From Achromobacter animicus (GTDB taxonomy: Bacteria; Pseudomonadota; Gammaproteobacteria; Burkholderiales; Burkholderiaceae_B), in the NCBI RefSeq assembly GCF_902859585.1, contig NZ_CADIJM010000008.1, positions 143,976 through 207,975 on the forward strand: a stretch of 64,000 bases of DNA, given 5' to 3'. Made by a program: the position numbers and the translations under genes. Position 1 is the stretch's first letter, and each line of letters begins with the position of its first letter. The notes under the pieces were generated by a model, which searched no databases, was not told the origin of the DNA, and saw only the letters and a program-made list of their open reading frames with translations. Positions 1 to 8,292 of the stretch are shown here, in pieces.

Positions 1-246
1 CCGTATTCCATTTCCCACGCCAGTGAGGCAGTGCGCCATTTCAGTCCGCTAAAGGTCCTCAAGGTCAAAAAGGCGGCTTGGTTGCTGTTCGCAGTTCCAT
101 TCTTCATTTTCATAGCGTTGCCGGTCGCGCCGATTCTTATGTTAGGTGACATTTCATATATGTGGCTCGACCGCATCCTGCCTCGCCGGCAGTGGCCGCA
201 GGAACTCATCGACGCCTGCGATGGCGAATGGGACGGACGGGAGTAA
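1..246 (+). CDS. Small membrane protein, 5' end possibly outside the window
   Basis: The frame is open from base 1 and ends at TAA 244-246, so the gene may begin upstream. A GTG at 31 is the first internal start candidate and would give 71 residues. One strong hydrophobic segment (AAWLLFAVPFFIFIALPVAPILML) is followed by a charged C-terminal tail with the motif LDRILPRRQWPQELIDACD. I recognise no family. A degraded copy of the same C-terminal motif lies about 240 bp downstream, which argues that this is a real gene with a paralogue that decayed. Predicted location is the inner membrane with a short soluble tail; function is unknown. Confidence 0.5.
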   Translation, partial: PYSISHASEAVRHFSPLKVLKVKKAAWLLFAVPFFIFIALPVAPILMLGDISYMWLDRILPRRQWPQELIDACDGEWDGRE

Positions 247-380
247 GCTCAAACTTCCCCCTCACGCGCCCGCGTGCCCGCCCGCGCTCGGCGTCCCTTG
301 TTCTTCGCAATCTCCATAACTTCCGCTCCTCCGCACCCAGCCTTTCTCGGATTTGCGTGTTGAAGCCGAGCTAGCGCACG

Positions 381-520
381 CTCTCGGCATTGCCACGGCA
401 TCCTCTGGCGGCGAGCGGTTATTGGCGACTTGCTCTGCTACGCACTCGACCGCGTTTTGCCACGCCGTAAGTGCCTCCCGGGGCTGATCGAGGCCTGCGA
501 TAACGTTTTGGACCCGGTGT
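381..520 (+). pseudogene. Decayed partial copy of the small membrane protein gene
   Basis: From about 421 the frame reads IGDLLCYALDRVLPRRKC and then LPGLIEACD. This matches the neighbour's LGDISYMWLDRILPRRQW and PQELIDACD almost residue for residue. Upstream, the ALP of the neighbour's membrane segment is recognisable only in another frame (gcattgcca at 388-396), so a frameshift separates the two parts. No start codon with a ribosome site fits, and the frame runs on antisense into the next gene. I read it as the remnant of a tandem duplication. The rest of 247-569 holds no gene that I can support. Confidence 0.5.
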
Positions 521-569
521 GGAGATTGAGGCTTTCACAGGATCAGTCCGGCACCCCCTCATCCACGTT

Positions 570-992
570 CTACCGAGCCTTCTCCCCCGGCAGCCCATCA
601 CTAACCTCAGCCAGCGCCCGCTTCATGTCCTCGTACTTCATCACCCGCTCGCTCTGAAACCCGCCCAGCACCCCACGGCACCCATCCACACCAGACCGCT
701 TCATCTCCTCCATCATCGTCGTACCATCGGCCAGCCCCTTTGCAAACGCAGCATCGAAGCCGCCCGTCGGGAATCCATATTCCTCGGCATACCGCGTCAG
801 ATTCTTCCGAGCCGTCTCCTGATGCTGCGCCAGGTCAGGCTCTGAAGCCCCGCAAGCACGCGCCGCGCCATTGGACGCGCCAGCGGCGATAACGAAAGAG
901 TCGTATTGGGCCTGCTCAGCCGCATCGGGAGCCGCCCACGCCGGGGCAGCAGCGGCCAGCGTCAATGCCAGCCCGGTCAGGAATTTGCGCAT
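570..992 (-). CDS. Secreted protein of unknown function
   Basis: The 140-residue product starts MRKFLTGLALTLAAAAPAWA, a typical Sec signal peptide with an AWA cleavage site near residue 21. An in-frame ATG 69 bp upstream is possible, but the ATG at 992 is preceded by a GGGAGA ribosome site and puts the signal peptide at the N-terminus. The mature part is about 120 residues, mostly helical by composition, with two cysteines (about residues 47 and 103) that could form a disulfide in the periplasm. I do not recognise the family. It is transcribed divergently from the peroxiredoxin gene, with about 250 bp between the starts. Confidence 0.7.
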   Translation of the reverse strand: MRKFLTGLALTLAAAAPAWAAPDAAEQAQYDSFVIAAGASNGAARACGASEPDLAQHQETARKNLTRYAEEYGFPTGGFDAAFAKGLADGTTMMEEMKRSGVDGCRGVLGGFQSERVMKYEDMKRALAEVSDGLPGEKAR

Positions 993-1239
993 CGAAAGTC
1001 TCCCGGTGAAGCCCTCCGCAGCGGTCAGCCTCTCGCGGCTGCGGCGGGCGTTGTCTACCACGGCATTATGGCAACCGCCCGTTTCCTCCCCATGTGCTCG
1101 CCGTGTGGAGTCGTTTCGAACTGTTCATCTTCTTTTCGCCCTCCGCCAAAGGCAGCAAGCCGGCCGCGCTCGAACTATGATGGGGGCTGTGAGGCAGTCC
1201 TGCCTCAATGCATTGCCCCCTTTCATTTTGGAGATCTAC

Positions 1240-1743
1240 ATGACGATCAAAGTCGGCGACCGCGTGCCCAATGGCACGTTGACCGAATTCATCGAAACCG
1301 AAACCGCCGGCTGCTCGCTCGGTCCCAACGCGTTCCAGGTCGCCGACCTGACCCGCGGCAAGACGATTGCGCTGTTTGCCGTGCCGGGCGCCTTCACGCC
1401 CACGTGCTCGGCCAAGCATCTGCCCGGCTACGTCGAACAGGCCGCTGCCCTCAAGGCCAAGGGCATCGACGAAATCTGGTGCGTGTCCGTCAACGACGCC
1501 TTCGTCATGGGCGCCTGGGGACGCGAACAGAAGACCGATGGCAAAGTCCGCATGCTGGCCGACGGCTCCGCGCTGTGGACCAAGGAACTCGGCCTGGAAC
1601 TGGACCTCGTCCAGCGCGGCATGGGCGCGCGCTCGCAGCGCTACTCCGCCCTGATCGTCGACGGCGTTGTGAAGCAACTGAACGTGGAAGCGCCTGGCAA
1701 GTTTGAAGTCAGCGACGCGGCCACCATGCTCTCGCAAGCCTGA
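1240..1743 (+). CDS. Peroxiredoxin (Prx5/redoxin type)
   Basis: The 167-residue protein is a thiol peroxidase of the Prx5/AhpC-TSA redoxin group, which reduces H2O2 and alkyl hydroperoxides in the cytoplasm using thioredoxin or glutathione. The active-site block PGAFTPTCS places the peroxidatic cysteine at residue 56, and the length is normal for the family. Further cysteines (about residues 25 and 83) could supply a resolving thiol, but that is not decided by sequence. The ATG at 1240 has GGAG 7 bases upstream. The frame is open further upstream, but those codons run antisense to the secreted-protein gene and lack a ribosome site. Confidence 0.92.
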   Translation: MTIKVGDRVPNGTLTEFIETETAGCSLGPNAFQVADLTRGKTIALFAVPGAFTPTCSAKHLPGYVEQAAALKAKGIDEIWCVSVNDAFVMGAWGREQKTDGKVRMLADGSALWTKELGLELDLVQRGMGARSQRYSALIVDGVVKQLNVEAPGKFEVSDAATMLSQA

Positions 1744-1775
1744 TCCCCGCGGGTTCCTGTTTTACCCCCAGTGTT

Positions 1776-1797
1776 GCGGGCCGCCCAGGCGGCCCGC
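1776..1797 (+). terminator. GC-rich hairpin after the peroxiredoxin gene
   Basis: A perfect inverted repeat (GCGGGCCGCC against GGCGGCCCGC) sits 33 bp after the peroxiredoxin stop codon. No T-run follows, so it is a terminator-like or transcript-stabilising hairpin rather than a textbook intrinsic terminator. Confidence 0.4.
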
Positions 1798-1829
1798 GGC
1801 GCTGAAAGCCAGCAGCGGTTGTCGACGCC

Positions 1830-3401
1830 ATGCTCTCCACGATCTCATCGTTTTCGTCGCTTTATTTTGCGACCTTGCTGATGCTTATCGGCACGGGTCT
1901 CTTCAACACCTACATGGGCCTGCGGCTGACCGCCCAGTCCGTCAGCGAAGTGTGGATCGGCACCTTGATCGCCGGCTACTACCTCGGGCTCGTGTGCGGC
2001 GCGCGGCTTGGGCACAAGCTCATCATCCGCGTCGGCCACATCCGCGCGTTCGTCGCCTGCGCGGCCATCGCCACCTGCATGATCCTGGCGCAAACGCTGG
2101 TCGAATCCATGCCCCTGTGGCTGGTGTTCCGCATCGTCTCCGGCATCGTCATGGTGACCGAGTTCATGGTCATCGAAAGCTGGCTCAACGAACAGACCGA
2201 AAACCACCAGCGCGGCCGCGTGTTCTCCGTCTACATGGTCGTCTCCGGCCTGGGCACCGTGTTGGGCCAACTGGCGCTCACCGCCTACGCCACGCTGGAC
2301 CTGCGCCCGCTTACCCTGGTCGCCATGTGCCTCGTGCTGTGCCTGGTGCCGCTTGCCGTCACGGCCCGGTCCCACCCGCCCACGCCGCTGCCCGCGCCGC
2401 TGGACGTAAAGTTCTTCATGCGGCGCGTGCCGCTGTCCATGACCGTGCTCTTCGTGGCGGGCAATCTGTCCGGCGCGTTCTACGGCCTGGCCGCGGTGTA
2501 TGGCGCCAAGAATGGCCTGTCCACATCGCAGGCCGCCATCTTCGTCGCGGCCGCCGTGACGGCGGGGCTGTTGTCGCAGTGGCCGATGGGCTGGCTGTCC
2601 GACCGCATCAACCGCGCCGGCCTCATCCGCTTCAACGCGTTGTTGCTGGTCCTGCTGCCTGCCGTCATGTGGGGCTGGATCGCGTTGCCGTTCTGGGCGC
2701 TGGTCGCCATGTCCTGCGTCTTCGGCATCCTGCAGTTCACGCTGTACCCGTTGGGCGCGGCCTTTGCCAATGATCACGTTGAATCGGAAAGACGAGTCAG
2801 TCTGTCGGCGGTGTTGCTGATGACCTATGGCCTGGGCGCCTGTGTGGGGCCGATGATCGCGGGCTTCATGATGTCGCTGGGCGGACCCGCCATGTATTAC
2901 GTGTTCATCTCGGCGTGCGCCGTGATTCTGGTCTGGCAGGTGCGGCCCACGCGCGTCACCGGCGCACACCAGGTCGACGAGGCGCCGACGCATTTCGTAC
3001 CGATGCCGGACACGCTGCAAAGTTCGCCCGCGGCGGCGGTGCTGGATCCGCGGGTGGATCCCGAGAACGACATCGCCATGGAAATGGTGCAGCCGGATCC
3101 GTCCGCGGCGCCGGCGCCGCCGGAGCCGGTGGCCGAGGGCGCATCGGTGGATTCCGCGGCGGGGCAGGGCGGAATGGACGAGACGGCGGATACGGCTGCG
3201 GGAGCGGGAGGCGGATCCGACACGATGCCGGATTCGATGTCGGACCAGACACCAGACCGTGTATCGGGCTCCGCATCGACTGCCGCATTGGACGCTGCAT
3301 CGACCGCAGCATCAACCGCCACATCGACCGCCACATCGGACTCCACATCAGACGCCGCATCAGACGCGCACCCCGAACGCCAGCGCCGCACCGGCACCTG
3401 A
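1830..3401 (+). CDS. MFS transporter with long low-complexity tail
   Basis: Residues 1-385 form a 12-helix major facilitator of the YcaD-like type, beginning MLSTISSFSSLYFATLLMLI. The GxLxDRxxR-like loop (GWLSDRINRAG) and the pattern of hydrophobic segments support this. The substrate is unknown. From about residue 395 the protein changes to a 130-residue tail rich in Ala, Ser, Thr, Asp and Pro. This tail is not part of the family fold and ends in tetrapeptide repeats of the ASTA/TSDA kind encoded by 12-bp DNA repeats. The ATG at 1830 has only a weak ribosome site, but codons upstream of it look non-coding. The tail is probably cytoplasmic and disordered. Confidence 0.85.
   Translation: MLSTISSFSSLYFATLLMLIGTGLFNTYMGLRLTAQSVSEVWIGTLIAGYYLGLVCGARLGHKLIIRVGHIRAFVACAAIATCMILAQTLVESMPLWLVFRIVSGIVMVTEFMVIESWLNEQTENHQRGRVFSVYMVVSGLGTVLGQLALTAYATLDLRPLTLVAMCLVLCLVPLAVTARSHPPTPLPAPLDVKFFMRRVPLSMTVLFVAGNLSGAFYGLAAVYGAKNGLSTSQAAIFVAAAVTAGLLSQWPMGWLSDRINRAGLIRFNALLLVLLPAVMWGWIALPFWALVAMSCVFGILQFTLYPLGAAFANDHVESERRVSLSAVLLMTYGLGACVGPMIAGFMMSLGGPAMYYVFISACAVILVWQVRPTRVTGAHQVDEAPTHFVPMPDTLQSSPAAAVLDPRVDPENDIAMEMVQPDPSAAPAPPEPVAEGASVDSAAGQGGMDETADTAAGAGGGSDTMPDSMSDQTPDRVSGSASTAALDAASTAASTATSTATSDSTSDAASDAHPERQRRTGT
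3297..3368 (+). repeat. Six 12-bp tandem repeats inside the MFS gene
   Basis: Six imperfect 12-bp units of the form RCATCRACCGCM follow one another in frame and encode ASTA, ASTA, TSTA, TSDS, TSDA and ASDA. Because the period is a multiple of three, gain or loss of units would change the length of the tail but not the frame. Confidence 0.75.
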
Positions 3402-3408
3402 AGCGCCC

Positions 3409-4290
3409 CTACCAGGGCGTCATCAGCAAAATGGCAGACAACGCCAGCGCAATGCCCAGCACGTTCACACGCGTGAGCGGTTCACGGAACGCCAGGGCGC
3501 CCACCAGGGTGCCCAGCGTGATCACTCCCATATTCATCGACGCGAACACCAGCGCGGGGTGCTCGGGCAGCGACTGGTGCGCGCGCACGTAGGTCAGGAT
3601 GTTGCCGAAGTTGGCCAGCCCCAGCGCCACCCCCGCGGCCAGATGCCGCGCCTGCCAGCGCACGCGGCGCCACAACAGATACGCAAGCATCAGCGCGCCC
3701 GCCATCAGGAACGTCAGCAACAGGCTGCCCGCAAATGCGGTCCCCGTGCGGGCCACCTGCTTGAACAGGATGTCGATCACGCCATAGCCCGCCCAGACAA
3801 CCAGCGGCCAGAGCCACATCGCGCGCCGGTCCTCGGCCGCCGTGGCTTCGGATAAACGAATGCGCGGCGGTTGGCGCAGCAGGCAGAAGAGGGCGGCGAA
3901 GGCCAGCGCGATGGCCGCCAATTTGCGTCCCGTGACCGGTTCGCCGAACAGCGCGAACGCGGCCAGCAGCGGAATGAACAGCGACAGGCGCTGCGCGGCG
4001 TCGCTGCGCACGATGCCGGCATGCCGCAACGCGGCCGCCATCGCCAAAAAGACGCTCGGCAGCAGCACGCCCAGCGCGGCCAGCACCAGCCAGGGCGTTT
4101 GCGGCGCCAGCAGGCGCGCCGGATCGGGGCGCAGCACCAGCCAGCAGAGCAGGGCGGCCACGGCGTAGTTCATCGCGATCGCCTGGCGCACGTCGATCTG
4201 CCAACGTCGCGCCAGCTTGAGCATCACGGCGACCGTGACGCTGCAGGCCACGCTGGCCGTCAAATACAGAAGACCGGGCGTCAACGGCAT
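3409..4290 (-). CDS. EamA/DMT-family transporter
   Basis: The 293-residue product has about ten hydrophobic helices in two halves, the usual size and layout of a drug/metabolite (EamA) exporter. The start [20 protein letters not shown] leads straight into the first helix. The gene overlaps the end of bioB by 10 bp, so the two are probably co-transcribed with translational coupling. That raises the possibility of a role in export of a metabolite linked to biotin synthesis, but nothing in the sequence fixes the substrate. Confidence 0.85.
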   Translation of the reverse strand: MPLTPGLLYLTASVACSVTVAVMLKLARRWQIDVRQAIAMNYAVAALLCWLVLRPDPARLLAPQTPWLVLAALGVLLPSVFLAMAAALRHAGIVRSDAAQRLSLFIPLLAAFALFGEPVTGRKLAAIALAFAALFCLLRQPPRIRLSEATAAEDRRAMWLWPLVVWAGYGVIDILFKQVARTGTAFAGSLLLTFLMAGALMLAYLLWRRVRWQARHLAAGVALGLANFGNILTYVRAHQSLPEHPALVFASMNMGVITLGTLVGALAFREPLTRVNVLGIALALSAILLMTPW

Positions 4291-5300
4291 GCCGCCTCCT
4301 CATGGCGGTCGTGCGCGGCGGCGTCGACCCGCATGCCCAATCGGTCGAGCAGGCGCTGGTCGGCCGCCATCTGCGGATTGGCGGTGGTCAGCAGCGCGTC
4401 GCCGTAGAACATGGAATTGGCGCCCGCCAGAAAGCACAGCGCCTGCATCGCATCGTCCATCGTCTCGCGCCCGGCCGACAGCCGCACGGCGGCGCGCGGC
4501 ATTGCAATGCGCGCCACGGCGATAGTGCGCACAAACTCGAAGGGATCGAGGGCTTCGACATCGGACAACGGCGTGCCTTCCACCTGCACCAGGTTGTTGA
4601 TCGGCACGGACTCGGGATAAGGCTCCATGCTGGCAAGCTGGGCGATCAGGCCGGCGCGTTCGCGGCGCGATTCGCCCATGCCTACGATGCCGCCGCAACA
4701 CACGTTGATGCCGGCGTCGCGCACGCGGTCCAGCGTGTCCAGGCGGTCCTGGTACGTGCGTGTGGAGATGATCTTGCCGTAGAACTCCGGCGAGGTATCC
4801 AGGTTGTGGTTGTAGTAGTCCAGGCCCGCGTTCTTCAATTGCTCGGCCTGGCCGTCCCGCAACATGCCCAGCGTCACGCAGGTCTCCAGGCCCAGCGCCT
4901 TGACCGCGCTGACCATTTCGGCCACGGCGTCCAGGTGATGCGGCTTGGGACTGCGCCACGCGGCGCCCATGCAGAAGCGCTGCGCGCCGCCAGCCTGCGC
5001 CGCGCGGGCCGCGGCGACCACGTCTTCCAGCGGCATCAGCTTGTCGGCGTCCACGCCGGTGTTGTAGTGCGACGACTGCGGACAATACGCGCAGTCTTCG
5101 GGACAGCCGCCAGTCTTGATCGACAGCAGGCTCGACAACTGGATGACGTTCGGATCGAAATGGGCGCGATGCGTTTGCTGCGCCCGGTGCATCAGGTCCA
5201 TGAACGGCAGCTCGTAGAGCGCCATGATGGCGTCGGCGCTCCAGGCCGAGGCCGGCAGGCGCTTGGGCGATGTCGGGACGGGAATGTACGCAGTCTGCAT
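4281..5300 (-). CDS. bioB: Biotin synthase
   Basis: BioB is the radical-SAM enzyme that inserts sulfur into dethiobiotin, the last step of biotin synthesis. The SAM-cluster motif CPEDCAYC (Cys66, Cys70, Cys73) and the following [14 protein letters not shown] region are typical. The C-terminal half carries the [10 protein letters not shown] block with the second iron-sulfur ligands. The length of 339 residues is normal. The genes bioA, bioF and bioD are not in this window, so biotin synthesis is split across loci. The exporter gene downstream overlaps the stop. The upstream 250 bp show no clear BirA/BioR operator that I can name. Confidence 0.96.
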   Translation of the reverse strand: MQTAYIPVPTSPKRLPASAWSADAIMALYELPFMDLMHRAQQTHRAHFDPNVIQLSSLLSIKTGGCPEDCAYCPQSSHYNTGVDADKLMPLEDVVAAARAAQAGGAQRFCMGAAWRSPKPHHLDAVAEMVSAVKALGLETCVTLGMLRDGQAEQLKNAGLDYYNHNLDTSPEFYGKIISTRTYQDRLDTLDRVRDAGINVCCGGIVGMGESRRERAGLIAQLASMEPYPESVPINNLVQVEGTPLSDVEALDPFEFVRTIAVARIAMPRAAVRLSAGRETMDDAMQALCFLAGANSMFYGDALLTTANPQMAADQRLLDRLGMRVDAAAHDRHEEAACR

Positions 5301-5452
5301 GGTCGGTGGCTCCTTCGTTCGTGCCGGGGATCTCGCCGCTGGCCTGATGGCCTGGGCTGGATCGGCGGATCGTAAGAAGGGGCGGCGTATTTGCGCAATG
5401 CGTTCGATATCGCCGGATTTAGCGGACGGTTGGGAACCTATTCAAAGAAAAT

Positions 5453-5470
5453 GGCCGCTTTTGAGCGGCC
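5453..5470 (-). terminator. Hairpin downstream of the PAS-LuxR gene
   Basis: GGCCGCT and AGCGGCC form a 7-bp stem with a 4-base loop; on the minus strand it is followed by ATTTTCTTTG. It probably ends the regulator transcript. A second 8-bp hairpin (CATCTTCG/CGAAGATG, 5490-5511) lies between it and the gene. The rest of 5301-5552 should hold the bioB promoter, but I cannot assign boxes with confidence. Confidence 0.45.
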
Positions 5471-5552
5471 AGTCGTCCTAACGCGGCGGCATCTTCGGCG
5501 ACGCGAAGATGCAGGATATTTTGATTCAAATTGTAAAACCGGAGCAAGCCAG

Positions 5553-7046
5553 TCAGGACTTGCCTTGCTTTTCCCGGTTGCGCGCGCTTTCGTGACCGGT
5601 GATGCCGCGGTCACGAGCCCAGACGATGGCGGCGCTGCGTCGGTGCACGCCGATCTTGCTGTAGATCGTGGCCACGTGATTGCGCACGGTGTTGCGCGAC
5701 AGCTTGAGCGCCTTGGCAATGCCGTCGTCATCGTGACCCTGGCAGAGCAGGCCCAGCACCTCGCGCTCGCGCGACGTAAGCTGCGCCAGTTCTGCCACGT
5801 CGCGCGTCGCGGGAGCGGGTTGGCGCAGTTGCGCCAGTTTTTCGATGATGCCGCGGCTGAACCACGAGGTGTCCTGCATGACCGCCTCGATGGCCGTCAG
5901 CAGTTCGGTCTCTGACCGCTTGCGCTCGGTGATGTCCTGGATCACGATCAACACGCGGCGCAGCCCGCCGATCATGACGGGCTCGGCGGACACCAGGCAG
6001 TCGAGCTCGCCGCCGTCGCGCGCAATCATCACGGCTTCGCGGTTGCGCACGCTTTCGCCACGCTTCAGGGCGGCCAGCATGCCTTCGTACGGCCGCAATC
6101 CCAGTTCGACGAGGTCCTGCTCTGCCTTCTCGTCCAACGTCAGACCCGTGGCGGCGGCAAAGGCGTCATTGAGGTTCAGCACGTTCAAGGTGACGCCGTC
6201 GCAGACGGCCATCGGCACCGGGGCAAGCTGGAAGGCTTTGGAGAAGCGCTCTTCGCTTTCGCGCAGGGCCTCTTCGGTGCGCTTGCGGCCCTCCAGGTCG
6301 ATGAACGTGAAAAGCATGCAGGGCTCGTCGTGCATGTCGATGGGCTGGCCTGCCACCACCACGAACTTGGAGGTGCCATCGGGCAGCTTCAGCACGCCCT
6401 CGCGCTGCGGAATGGTCTCGCCTTCATTGAGCCGAGCCACAGCCGTTTCTTTGTCGTCGCTCCCGTCCAGCACATCGATTTCATAGGCCGACTTGCCCAG
6501 CACCGCGTCGCGCGAGTAGCCGGTCATTTCCAGGAACCCCTGGTTCACCTTGACGTAGCGCAGGTCCGACAGCCGGCAGATCAACGCGGGAGCCGGATTG
6601 GCCGAGAAGGCGCGTTCAAAGCGTTCCTCGGCGTTGATCTGCGCGGTCTGGTCGTGCAGGATCAGGACGCGATAGGGCATGGGGCCGCCATCGTCCAGAT
6701 TGAGGCCGCGCGCAAGCAGGTTGCGCGTGAATTCGTCGTCGTCTTTACGGGTCAGATCGAGCAGCAGGTCTTCGAATTCTTCGCCCGCCGCCAGCCGGTC
6801 CAAGGGATACTGTCGCGCCGGCACGCGATGATGGTTGCGATAGGTGAGCGTATATCGCTTGCGAAAGCCCGCGGGCGTGCCGCCCAGGTCTTCCATTGAT
6901 TCGGCGCCGTGCAGCGCAAGTGCGCTGGCGTTGGCCCAGGCTATCGAGCCATCGGCCTCAAGCAGGATGATGCCTTCGTTGAGGCCCGCGATGATGCTCT
7001 GCAGGTGTTGGCGATGTGCTTGGGGTGCGGCGTCGTTGGGGGTCAC
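5553..7046 (-). CDS. PAS-PAS-PAS-LuxR transcriptional regulator
   Basis: The 497-residue product has three PAS-like sensor domains (about 10-120, 140-260 and 265-385) and a C-terminal LuxR helix-turn-helix (about 425-485) with the signature LTSREREVLGLLCQG and SRNTVRNHV. It has no receiver, kinase or membrane segment, so it is a cytoplasmic one-component sensor, possibly for a small ligand, flavin or redox signal. I place the start at the GTG (7046), which has AGAGG 7-8 bases upstream. The ATG at 7088 has no visible ribosome site. It stands alone between bioB and a tRNA cluster, and its targets cannot be inferred. Confidence 0.85.
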   Translation of the reverse strand: MTPNDAAPQAHRQHLQSIIAGLNEGIILLEADGSIAWANASALALHGAESMEDLGGTPAGFRKRYTLTYRNHHRVPARQYPLDRLAAGEEFEDLLLDLTRKDDDEFTRNLLARGLNLDDGGPMPYRVLILHDQTAQINAEERFERAFSANPAPALICRLSDLRYVKVNQGFLEMTGYSRDAVLGKSAYEIDVLDGSDDKETAVARLNEGETIPQREGVLKLPDGTSKFVVVAGQPIDMHDEPCMLFTFIDLEGRKRTEEALRESEERFSKAFQLAPVPMAVCDGVTLNVLNLNDAFAAATGLTLDEKAEQDLVELGLRPYEGMLAALKRGESVRNREAVMIARDGGELDCLVSAEPVMIGGLRRVLIVIQDITERKRSETELLTAIEAVMQDTSWFSRGIIEKLAQLRQPAPATRDVAELAQLTSREREVLGLLCQGHDDDGIAKALKLSRNTVRNHVATIYSKIGVHRRSAAIVWARDRGITGHESARNREKQGKS

Positions 7047-7252
7047 GTAGGCCTCTTTTTTCTTCGCATGGCGTGTACGCGCAAGCATGAAGCCGCGCGC
7101 CGGTGCTGTCCAGAGGTCAAAAGGGAGGAGTCTCGCGGAAGGGGTACAACGAGAGGGGATTGCACCGCGCGAATGGCGGCGCCGGACAGCCCATGCAAAA
7201 GCATATGCGAAAGCAAAATCAAAATTGCAGAAATCAAAAGCACAAAAGCAAA

Positions 7253-7273
7253 AAGCTCCGGAATCCGGAGCTT
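7253..7273 (-). terminator. Intrinsic terminator of the tRNA array
   Basis: On the minus strand AAGCTCCGG-ATT-CCGGAGCTT forms a 9-bp stem and is followed by TTTTGCTTTTG. It lies 73 bases after the last tRNA-Asp and is the end of the promoter-distal tRNA unit. Confidence 0.8.
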
Positions 7274-7345
7274 AAGATGCGTGTACTTCAAATGCGTGCA
7301 TTTCAAGTGCGTGCTGCGAGCAGCGTTCGGTAAGCGCAAAGTGCT

Positions 7346-7422
7346 TGGCGGAGCGGACGGGGCTCGAACCCGCGACCCCCGGCGTGACAGGCCGGTATTC
7401 TAACCAACTGAACTACCGCTCC
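7346..7422 (-). tRNA. tRNA-Asp (GTC), copy 1
   Basis: The 77-nt sequence folds as a standard cloverleaf with GGAGCGG/CCGCTCC acceptor arms, anticodon GTC in the loop CTGTCAC, and an encoded CCA end. It differs from the second copy by a single base in the T-loop (C instead of T at position 60). Confidence 0.97.
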
Positions 7423-7502
7423 GCAGCGGCTTACTGATGACTTCAACTTTCTTCACTACGGCTGTGGTGTCAAGACAGCTTGTACTGCATGCCAGATGAA
7501 GC

Positions 7503-7578
7503 TGGCGTCCCCTAGGGGATTCGAACCCCTGTACTCACCGTGAAAGGGTGATGTCCTAGGCCTCTAGACGAAGGGGAC
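7503..7578 (-). tRNA. tRNA-Glu (TTC), copy 1
   Basis: The 76-nt gene begins GTCCCCTTCGTCTAGAGGCC, has anticodon TTC in CTTTCAC, and ends with an encoded CCA. It is identical to the second copy. Confidence 0.97.
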
Positions 7579-7593
7579 CTGGAACCAACAAGT

Positions 7594-7641
7594 TTACTAC
7601 TGTACTGCGTTACTACTGTACTGCGTTACTACTGAACTGCA
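7594..7641. repeat. Three 16-bp tandem repeats in a tRNA spacer
   Basis: The unit TTACTACTGTACTGCG occurs twice exactly and a third time with changes at the end, filling almost the whole spacer between tRNA-Glu copy 1 and tRNA-Ala copy 1. The matching spacer in the other tRNA unit lacks the array. Confidence 0.85.
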
Positions 7642-7642
7642 C

Positions 7643-7718
<76 letters not shown>

Positions 7719-7776
7719 AGGGCGTCCTGCTGTTCCAAACTTCAAACAACAAGGTCTCACACTTATAAAACAAAAA

Positions 7777-7794
7777 AGCCCCGAAAACGGAGCT
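7777..7794 (-). terminator. Intrinsic terminator between the two tRNA units
   Basis: On the minus strand AGCTCCG-TTTT-CGGGGCT forms a 7-bp stem (one G-T pair) directly followed by TTTTTG. It lies 29 bases after tRNA-Asp copy 2, so each tRNA triplet appears to be its own transcription unit, or the second is reached only by read-through. Confidence 0.7.
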
Positions 7795-7822
7795 CTTGAA
7801 AGACTCTGAGCGAGAGAGCTTT

Positions 7823-7899
7823 TGGCGGAGCGGACGGGACTCGAACCCGCGACCCCCGGCGTGACAGGCCGGTATTCTAACCAACTGAACTACCGCTCC
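7823..7899 (-). tRNA. tRNA-Asp (GTC), copy 2
   Basis: The 77-nt cloverleaf has anticodon GTC and an encoded CCA. It is the last gene of the promoter-proximal unit and differs from copy 1 only at one T-loop base. Confidence 0.97.
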
Positions 7900-7963
7900 G
7901 CAGCGGCTTAACTCAACTACATAATCACTTCAACTGCATCACTAATACTGCATGCCAGTAGAC

Positions 7964-8039
7964 TGGCGTCCCCTAGGGGATTCGAACCCCTGTACTCACC
8001 GTGAAAGGGTGATGTCCTAGGCCTCTAGACGAAGGGGAC
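7964..8039 (-). tRNA. tRNA-Glu (TTC), copy 2
   Basis: The 76-nt gene is identical to copy 1, with anticodon TTC and encoded CCA. Confidence 0.97.
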
Positions 8040-8071
8040 TTGGACTTGCTGTACTGCTCTTCGCTTTGGAC

Positions 8072-8147
<76 letters not shown>

Positions 8148-8181
8148 GTTTCTCTAATCAATTCCTTCAACGTTTCGCTTG

Positions 8182-8208
8182 AAACGCGCCGGTTAGAGCG
8201 CGTTTTTT
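8182..8208 (+). terminator. Plus-strand terminator-like hairpin upstream of the tRNAs
   Basis: AAACGCGC and GCGCGTTT pair around an 8-base loop, and the right arm continues into six T on the plus strand. It faces the tRNA operon head-on and lies inside that operon's leader. It could block antisense transcription into the tRNAs; in the leader RNA it would form a simple hairpin. Confidence 0.45.
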
Positions 8209-8255
8209 GCTGTTTCGTTGCCGGTTTTGTTTAGTGCCGTTGGCGAAGAAACGAG

Positions 8256-8284
8256 ATTATGCACGAACTAAATTGGGCGTGCAA
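8256..8284 (-). promoter_or_regulatory. Sigma-70 promoter candidate of the tRNA array
   Basis: On the minus strand TTGCAC, 17 bases, CATAAT. The -10 matches the consensus at five of six positions and the spacing is ideal; the -35 matches at three. It lies about 110 bases upstream of tRNA-Ala copy 2. Confidence 0.5.
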
Positions 8285-8292
8285 GTCGCTTC

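Noticed and set aside
1845-3020. A 391-codon minus-strand frame opposite the MFS transporter
   Set aside because: Rich in His, Gln and Arg without hydrophobic segments; it is the shadow of the membrane protein on the other strand.
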